NCBI GenBank assembly: GCA_963921825.1
Contig: OY997592.1
Coordinates: forward strand, 34,652,252 to 34,716,251
Direction: 5' to 3'
Source of the DNA: Erodium maritimum
Lineage: Eukaryota > Streptophyta > Magnoliopsida > Geraniales > Geraniaceae
Length of the DNA: 64,000 bases
The position numbers and the translations under genes were made by a program. This document shows, one piece after another, positions 58,701 to 64,000 of this stretch; positions within the stretch are counted from its first letter, which is position 1; each line of letters begins with the position of its first letter. The notes beneath the pieces were generated by a model, which made no database searches, had not been told where the DNA came from, and saw only the letters and a program-made list of their open reading frames with translations.

Positions 58701-61700
58701 TCTCCAGCTTTGGACCAAGGTCCAACTGGAATCGTGCTCGGTAGCTCAACTTGTCTCCCTCACCGCATGCGGTATGTCAAGGTTAGAGTGATCGTCAACA
58801 TGTACTACACCAAGGTGTAGGTTGGGGTGATGACCCACCGACACACAAGCTCGATCCTCAGGTGCAAAGTGTGCCTTCATGTCTCCTTTTTGGTGTCACA
58901 ATCCCAGGCATAAAGAGCAACATGTTCGTTAATCCTGGTCATTACAATGGCAAGAGTGGATCGGTCGTGATAGGTTCGGGCAAGGTAGACCCTGATGTCT
59001 TGGTCATGGCTTGGGTTTGCACCAAGTGTTGGCATCACAATCCTAGTTCAAGCCTGCAATGCCGAAATTAGGAGGGCTTGACACTAGTTTAACCAGCACA
59101 ATAGGGTCTCGATGCAAGTGTCCTTGTCCCAACTGTAGCAGTTTGAGCTCTAGGTCTTGGTGTCCGACATGATGCAATGTTACAGGTCTAGCTCCGGTTA
59201 GTGCAGGGGTAGCATCATGGTGATCCCTACAATCACAACGAGGTTTGCGTAATGTGCCCAAATTTTAGTTGTACGATAAGGTTTTCAAGGGGCATGGACC
59301 TAAAGTCAGTGGTGTCGTACGCCGCCAGAACTAGGTGCTTGGGAGTGGGTTTGTGTCTAGAACCCTAGGCATGGAAACTTCACAGTCAATTGCACGATGA
59401 CAACATGCCAAGTATGCTTGGCCAGGTTCAGGGATGGTTGTTGGGCCGACCCTAGAAGGGTTCTGTTGGAGGTAGGGACGATCTTCCTTGTCGTGATTAC
59501 TTTCATTTTCCCTGGATGTGATCTCTCACAACTAGTTTCACTGTAGATCTGTGACATAGGGGTCCGAAATAGTCTTGCGCGATAATACCTCGTGAAGGCT
59601 CTCCTCGCTCGATAACCTCCGGTAGCCTCCCTTCATTAGCCGATGGCGGCGTGTCTTCCCTCTCCCTCTCCATCATCATATGAATGCCCTTTCCCAATCT
59701 CCTTAGTTAATCAATTAAAGGTTAATCCTTATCTTTTGTCCATGCTTTGAAGGTACCCTAAAGTATTGTCCACCGTCCTCTATTAATGAAATTAACAGAA
59801 TTTTCTGTTATGCACACGACCACATGTGTTAGTTAAGGATAAAATGAAATAATCATTTTACCTGTATTCATTTGTACTTTTTGAGTTTTATAGGGAAATT
59901 ACCATTGTATCCTTTTTAATGATAAATAAAATTAAGAAAAAAATAAATAGTTATAAAAAAAATTAGAAAATTTAAAAAATTATTAGAAACTTAATCTAAT
60001 CTAATCTAATCTAATCATCTAATTTAATCTCTAAACCTGATATCTAATCTAATCTAATTATCTAACACAGTGGTGAACACATTCTTCAACCTTTTCTTGT
60101 CATATCTCCTTCAATTCAACAACCAAACGAGAGCTTCAACGAGTTCATCTCGTCTTCACGTCGAGGAGACTACGGGCACGAGCGGCAGCGACCCATCTTC
60201 TCCCCTCGCCGCTACTCTAGCCTGGCTTCGATTTCGAGCTCGAGTCAACGGCGTAGGCGAGGAAGAAACTGCGAGATCAGATTCCCATAGCTTTGTGTCC
60301 AGATCTGTGGAAGACGCTATGTTGCGGGCTTGGTCTCCTTCATCTTAACGGTGAGGTTCGCAAATCTGGATTTTGTCTCCTTCTTTCTTTTCTAGACCTC
60401 TACTCGTGAAAAGATCTGACGCTGACAAGGAGAACCACGACAAGGCCAGGCGAGACCACAACCATCTCCAACATCTGATAATGATTTTTCTGATGAAAAT
60501 TTGTAAAAAAATAAATAATTAAAATTATATGGAAAATGAATTAATTATAATTAGAAAGAATTAAATAAGAATGAATGAATATTTGAGAACAATTATAAAT
60601 TAGTTAAAAAGTTAATGATATTATTAAAAATTAATGAAGTACGGGATATAATCGTCTTTCAGTTCATCGGTCTGAAATTCAGTTCAAACACAAAATGGTA
60701 AAAATGTCATTTCATGTTGTCCTGTTAATTTTTTTACCAGAAAACGGTGGACAACCCTTTAGGTACCTTAAAAGTAAGGACAAAAGATAAGGTCTTTTTT
60801 CATCCGTGTACAATACTCTAGGTTAGGTTTTGGCGATTAACCCAACGATAAAGGTATTAACTTGAAGGAAATTGTGAGAAAGATAGAGAGATATCATACA
60901 TAAATTAATCTTTGGTTTAAGTTTTCATCAATACTTTGCAGGGGTTTTCTAATTGTCATACACAGGGAGATTAGAATCCCAATGGTGATCTTAATAAGTA
61001 CAACATTTTGGATCCCATTTGCCTAATGATCTACCGCTACCGCCACCGTCACCGTTTTTGTTTTTATTTTGGCTTCCGCAATGGTTTTTCATCAGACAGC
61101 TATGATCATTTCATTTCTAGACTACCGCCTAAACAGTTAACCTTATATCAAACTAATCTAGGAGTTATATAAGTATAGACATATCGGGTTACTGTCCATC
61201 TGGGAATTTACTAATCTTGGATGTATTTGAATCTCATTTTTTTTGAAACAGGCAACCACAAAAATAAACTTAGCTGTTGATAAATTGCCCCAATTTCGGT
61301 GTTGTGAATTGGGCCATCCTAATGCAGGGCCTCAGCATATGGGTACCATTCATATTGGTTCTGAGAGGTATGCCTTTCGTCCCTAATGTAGACATGTGCT
61401 ACTCCACTCATCCTTAATATTTTGCGATAAGGCAAATATGACACTTACTCTGGGAGTAATATTTTATTTCAGCCTGTAATCTGTATTATGGTTCTAGATC
61501 CTTCTCATTTGTCTGGTATGCTCATGTCTAAATGATCAAAAGAGAAGGATGAAAGAAATGTAGAACCTTTAAGTTTTGTGTCCCAAGTTCCAGATTAGTA
61601 GAGATAAGGAAAAATAAGCTAATTCTTACCCATATGATCTGGAGTAGTTGCTTAAAATGGTGAATTTATTGCAAATTTTTAGTCTGGTGGTGGGTAGTAT

Positions 61701-62045
61701 AATCTCATAAACTTACTAATCTCTTACGTTTCATACCCCTCCACGGAGAGATTTGTTCAACTGTTTAACTTTGTTGTCGAGGGTGATATGGACTCTGCTA
61801 ATTTTCCACTTTAAATGATGCCAGAGACGCTAAAAATGAACCCTCCCAACTTCTTAGTTTCAAATATATTTGAGTGCCTTCAATACTTTTTATCCTAAAT
61901 ATGATGATATACCTCCTTTTGTACTTCTTAAGCATGGAGGAAATCCATTTGGCCTGTCAAGATGCTGTAAATGGCTTACCATCACAGAATCCAGTTATAG
62001 AGATGACAATTCCTTCTGCTCTAGACAGCACCATTTCTCCACCTG
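49769..62045 (+). CDS. PYROXD2: PYROXD2-like FAD/NAD(P)-binding oxidoreductase (12 exons seen, 3' end outside window)
   Basis: Exons: 49769-50019, 50116-50277, 50745-50924, 51122-51179, 54278-54328, 56768-56850, 57676-57763, 57979-58020, 58113-58187, 58273-58341, 61252-61367, 61933-62045. All junctions are GT-AG and the frame stays open for 1288 nt (429 codons). Residues 20-46 form the Rossmann dinucleotide-binding fold ([17 protein letters not shown], then VAVLERR, GxGxxG-type with an acidic strand end). Later marks are [38 protein letters not shown] and [11 protein letters not shown]. The start [13 protein letters not shown] has Arg and no acid, like a mitochondrial presequence; the human homologue PYROXD2 is mitochondrial. 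Plant homologues are about 555 residues, so roughly 125 remain beyond the right edge. The reaction is unknown; family similarity is to phytoene desaturase-type flavoproteins. Introns 4, 5 and 10 (2.4-3.1 kb) hold mobile elements. All visible exons look intact. Confidence 0.92.
52119..52886. mobile_element. Mutator-type inverted-repeat element in intron 4 (outer, carries a nested copy)
   Basis: Arms 52119-52220 and 52770-52886 pair (GTGGACAAAAACATACAATA and AAGTATTGCCCACA in one, the reverse in the other). The middle holds another element, 52230-52622. The ends read GGATTAACTGCTAAGAACTA and ...TTTTAGCAATTAAT. No exact TSD can be read, so it is the older of the pair. Confidence 0.55.
52230..52622. 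mobile_element. Mutator-type MITE nested in intron 4 (9-bp TSD)
   Basis: Starts GGTTATTGTCAAAAGG and ends TTTTTGACAATTAACCCT, with arms of about 110 bp that hold TGAAGTTTTGTCCAC and its reverse. The exact 9-bp TSD TAAAATAAT lies at 52221-52229 and 52623-52631. The 9-bp duplication and long TIR fit the Mutator superfamily. 393 bp, no coding capacity. Confidence 0.75.
53877..54237. mobile_element. Mutator-type MITE with expanded tandem array in intron 4 (9-bp TSD)
   Basis: The exact TSD TTATTTATT lies at 53868-53876 and 54238-54246. Ends are GAGATAAATGTCCAAAAC and GTTTTGGACAATTATCCC. The right arm holds five units of about 31 bp (GTGGACAAAACTTCAATGCA and onward, 54050-54190), while the left arm has about two, so one arm expanded after or during mobility. 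It ends only 40 bp before exon 5 of the PYROXD2-like gene, close to the branch-point and acceptor region. Confidence 0.8.
54547..54710. repeat. 82-bp tandem duplication in intron 5
   Basis: The unit TTCCTCTAAACCACCCAAAT...CTTAACAAATGTGACC occurs twice with only a few differences (54547-54627 and 54628-54710). Confidence 0.65.
54830..55995 (-). mobile_element. Copia LTR fossil (3' region) in intron 5
   Basis: A 196-bp LTR-like unit at 55475-55670 reads on the minus strand TGTTAGAATACC...CTAGTTTTACA. It is preceded, on that strand, by the polypurine tract ACTTGGGGGAG. A weak PBS-like TTATATCAAAACC follows it. The internal tail with the polypurine tract and LTR start is repeated in tandem with a period of about 180 bp (55648 and 55828). 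A third diverged tail lies at 54842-54968. Only fragments remain; it is an old fossil without coding DNA. Confidence 0.5.
55996..56510. other. Unassigned intron 5 stretch
   Basis: 56040-56340 is less AT-rich than its surroundings and holds CCGTACACGCTCGATTC and GCCCCAACAGAAGAAGACGA segments. I cannot assign it to a family. It may be cargo of the surrounding element. Confidence 0.3.
58514..58642. repeat. 64-bp tandem duplication in intron 10
   Basis: The unit ACAACTTTGTGACTACATAA...CTAAGTTCAGTACCTAT is repeated directly (58514-58577 and 58578-58642) with few differences. Confidence 0.6.
58650..59700. other. GC-richer insert in intron 10, not identified
   Basis: About 1 kb of mixed-composition DNA inside an AT-rich intron. 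Short open frames occur on both strands (plus 58862-59071; minus 59261-59043 and 59697-59503, the last containing [20 protein letters not shown]), but none has a domain I know. No oligo-A, TSD or TIR was found. It could be a degraded element or a captured fragment. Confidence 0.3.
59988..60066. repeat. (TAATC)n short tandem repeat
   Basis: AATCTAATCTAATCTAATC runs with interruptions, immediately left of the GC-rich interior of the Pack-MULE-like element. Confidence 0.7.
60070..60348 (+). other. Open frame in the captured-looking GC-rich core
   Basis: 92 codons from ATG 60070. Ser/Thr/Arg/Glu rich in the middle ([20 protein letters not shown], then [20 protein letters not shown]). The TCTTCTCC-rich, GAGC-rich base use differs from the AT-rich arms. 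No domain is recognised. It may be a captured 5' leader or exon of a host gene. Coding status unproven. Confidence 0.25.
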
Positions 62046-62555
62046 GTACTTAAAACTGCACCTTCTTGACCAGGGTTGTTTATGCTATCTTATTTGACAT
62101 TAACTTTTTTAGCTTTAATGATGCTATATTTAGTAAAGATGGTAGAATCTAGACATGAATGGTATGGAGGGAATCTGTTATGATAATTCATCAGGGGAAA
62201 CTCTATGTTGCTGTCCTAAACTATGCATGATAATCTTTAGAAATGGTCATGTCACTGTCCTAACTATGCACAAAAACCATGTCATTATCCTTACTTTCAA
62301 AATTAATCATGTTATTACCCTTAACTTCAAAATTGATCATGTCTCGGTTCACAACTTGGAAATGATTATGTCAAATATCCAAACCAACCCTTCTTCAATG
62401 AAGCTTGTCATCCTTCGATAATATGCGGAAGATCGATCCGTTCTACTGAAGTGTTCATTTTATAATTTGCTCTTTTTTTTAATCATTTTTAGCACAAACA
62501 GCAGTTTGGTCATTTAACATGATTTTCGTGCATAGTTGGGGTAGTGACGTGATAA
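62046..62555. other. Start of intron 12 with a short inverted-repeat remnant
   Basis: No exon 13 is seen. 62205-62400 holds several TCATGTCACTGTCCTAACTA-like units, and 62525-62550 holds the reverse (GTGCATAGTTGGGGTAGTGACG). This suggests an older small element into which the MITE at 62565 later inserted. Confidence 0.4.
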
Positions 62556-62564
62556 TTTTAGGAA

Positions 62565-63342
62565 GGGATAATTGTCAAAACATGCACTAATGTTTCGTCC
62601 ACAAACGAAATAGTGCACAATGTTTTGTCCACGTCGTCTGGCTACCCTTATGAATCGTCCACGCACCTCTATTAGAAAAATTAATGGAATATTCCATTTC
62701 TGTTATACATGTGCGGTTAAAGTATAACTAAAATGACCATTTTACCCTTACCATGAATCTTTTGACTTTTCCTTTTGACTTTTGCATGAGACATTACCAT
62801 TCTACCCTTTCTAATAAAAAAAAAATTAAAAAATAATTAAATAGACAAATAAAATAATTTTTTTTATAAAATCAGTTTTTTTTATAAATTAAGTTTTTAT
62901 TTATAAAAATTATTTTTATTTTCAAAAATTCAGATTTTAATTTAAAAAATACATAAAAATCAGTTTTTTTATTTAATTATATTTAGGTAGAAAAAAGAAA
63001 AAAGAAAAAAAAAATATAATAAAAATATTAATTAAATTTTAAAAAAATGAATTTTTGTATTTTTTTAAAAAACTCTGATTTTTATTTATTTTGTAAATTA
63101 AAATATGAATTTTTGAATTTCAAACCAAAAGGGCAAAAATGAGGGTATATCAGTCTTTTAACTCATTCTTATTTTTGAATTTCAAATCAAAAGGGCAAAA
63201 TTGTCAATTTAGGTTCTGCTGTTACACTTTTCTAATAGAAGTGCGTGGACGATTCATAATGGTAGCCAGACGACGTGGACAAAACATTGTGCACTATTTC
63301 GTTTGTGGACGAAACATTAGTGAATGTTTTGACAATTATCCC
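62565..63342. mobile_element. Mutator-type MITE, 778 bp, exact 9-bp TSD (intron 12)
   Basis: Ends GGGATAATTGTCAAAAC and GTTTTGACAATTATCCC, with arms of about 115-120 bp carrying CGTCCACAAACGAAATAGTG and GTGGACGATTCATAATG units. The exact 9-bp TSD TTTTAGGAA lies at 62556-62564 and 63343-63351. The core is AT-rich (62815-63200) and non-coding. The clean TSD makes it the best reference copy of the family in this window. Confidence 0.85.
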
Positions 63343-63419
63343 TTTTAGGAAATAAGGGACATCTAGAAAGGATCTTCAGTAGTGGGTAACTGTGAATTTA
63401 CTATTAGCCATTAGTTTTT

Positions 63420-64000
63420 GGGATAATTGTCCAAAACTACCCTAAACTTTCGTCCACACATTTCTGTCAGAAACACGGACGGAATATTCCGTTTCTGTTA
63501 TGCATGCGACCCATGTACCAGTTTAGGGTAAAGTGAAATTACCATTTTACCTTTTTAAATAATAAATAAATAAACAAATAAAATAAAATAATTTTTAATT
63601 AATTTATAAAATTTGTTTTAAATCAAATATTAATTTAAAAAATATATAAATTTAAAAAATCAATTTTTAATTTTATATCTTATATTATAATTCAGATATT
63701 ACTTTTAACCTTAAAATACAGAAATAATAATAAAAATTAACTAATTGACAAATCAAATAAAAATAAAATAATTTATTTTGAAATAATTAATTAGAAAAAT
63801 TAAATTTAAAAATAATAATTTTTTATTTTATTTTGAAATAATTAAAATAATAATATTGAAAAATAAAAAAACTGAATTAATTAAAACTAATTAAAACATT
63901 AATGAGTTATTAAGGATTTAATGAAACAAGGGGTATAATAGTCTTTCAATTCATCTACTTAAAATTCAATTCAAATATAGAAGGGTAAAATAGTCATTTC
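63420..64000. mobile_element. Further Mutator-type MITE copy, cut by the window edge
   Basis: Starts GGGATAATTGTCCAAAACTA at 63420, after TTAGTTTTT (63411-63419, the expected left TSD). Then CTTTCGTCCACACATTTC and the TTCCGTTTCTGTTATGCATG segment shared with 62680-62720 and 59795-59815. The AT-rich core runs to the end of the window. The right arm lies outside. Confidence 0.7.

Larger units (their letters stand above)
59720..60843. mobile_element. Pack-MULE-like element of the same inverted-repeat family (intron 10)
   Basis: The left arm has GTTAATCCTTATCTTTTGTCC, then GGTACCCTAAAGTATTGTCC. The right arm has the reverse (GGACAACCCTTTAGGTACCT, then GGACAAAAGATAAGG, ending GATTAACCC). Arms are related to those of 52230-52622 and 62565-63342. 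The interior at 60070-60480 is GC-richer than its flanks and contains a 92-codon open frame. No exact TSD is readable. Confidence 0.55.

Noticed and set aside
62046-64000. A possible exon 13 of the PYROXD2-like gene
   Set aside because: The expected next segment (conserved in plant homologues after TISPPG) is not found in any frame; the rest of the gene must lie beyond the window.

Overview
This is nuclear DNA of a flowering plant, most likely a eudicot. The evidence is GT-AG introns in a plant-type gene, LTR retrotransposons primed by initiator-Met tRNA (TGGTATCAGAGC), plant L1 LINEs with DUF4283 and zf-RVT domains, and Mutator, hAT and PIF/Harbinger elements. I see no prokaryotic, organellar, rRNA, tRNA or CRISPR feature. 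The species cannot be named from the sequence alone.

Layout. Positions 1-9468 hold a broken minus-strand Ty3/gypsy element (Tekay/Del-like, about 3.1-kb LTRs), with a partial Ty1/copia element sitting in its left LTR. From 9547 to 32509 there is a nest of elements. Mutator-like terminal inverted repeats (TIRs) lie at the two outer edges and a decayed MURA transposase lies at the right. Inside are a short LINE-like retroposon with a perfect 15-bp target-site duplication (TSD), a PIF/Harbinger element with only ORF1, a gypsy LTR that holds a second solo LTR (TSD GTGGG), and a broken copia element (21311-29161) that abuts the MURA reading frame. From 33385 to 49395 there are at least five minus-strand LINE pieces, several with clear TSDs, plus a short hAT element (8-bp TSD), a long foldback element and a second Harbinger-like ORF1.

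The one confident host gene is on the plus strand, from 49769 to beyond the right edge. It is a PYROXD2-like FAD/NAD(P)-binding oxidoreductase. I can place twelve exons in one continuous frame (about 429 codons). The last part of the protein lies outside the window. Introns 4, 5 and 10 are swollen by small mobile elements.

The most distinctive finding is a family of short Mutator-type inverted-repeat elements that clusters in and beside this gene. Their ends read GGGATAATTGTC...GACAATTATCCC, three copies have exact 9-bp TSDs, and the arms are built from a repeated GTGGACAAAACTT motif. One copy is nested in a related element, one carries an expanded internal tandem array, and one larger relative holds a GC-rich insert that looks like a captured gene fragment.

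All positions and boundaries were read by eye. Exon joins were set by reading frame, GT/AG borders and remembered similarity to plant PYROXD2 homologues. Family names of fossil LTR elements rest on short motifs.
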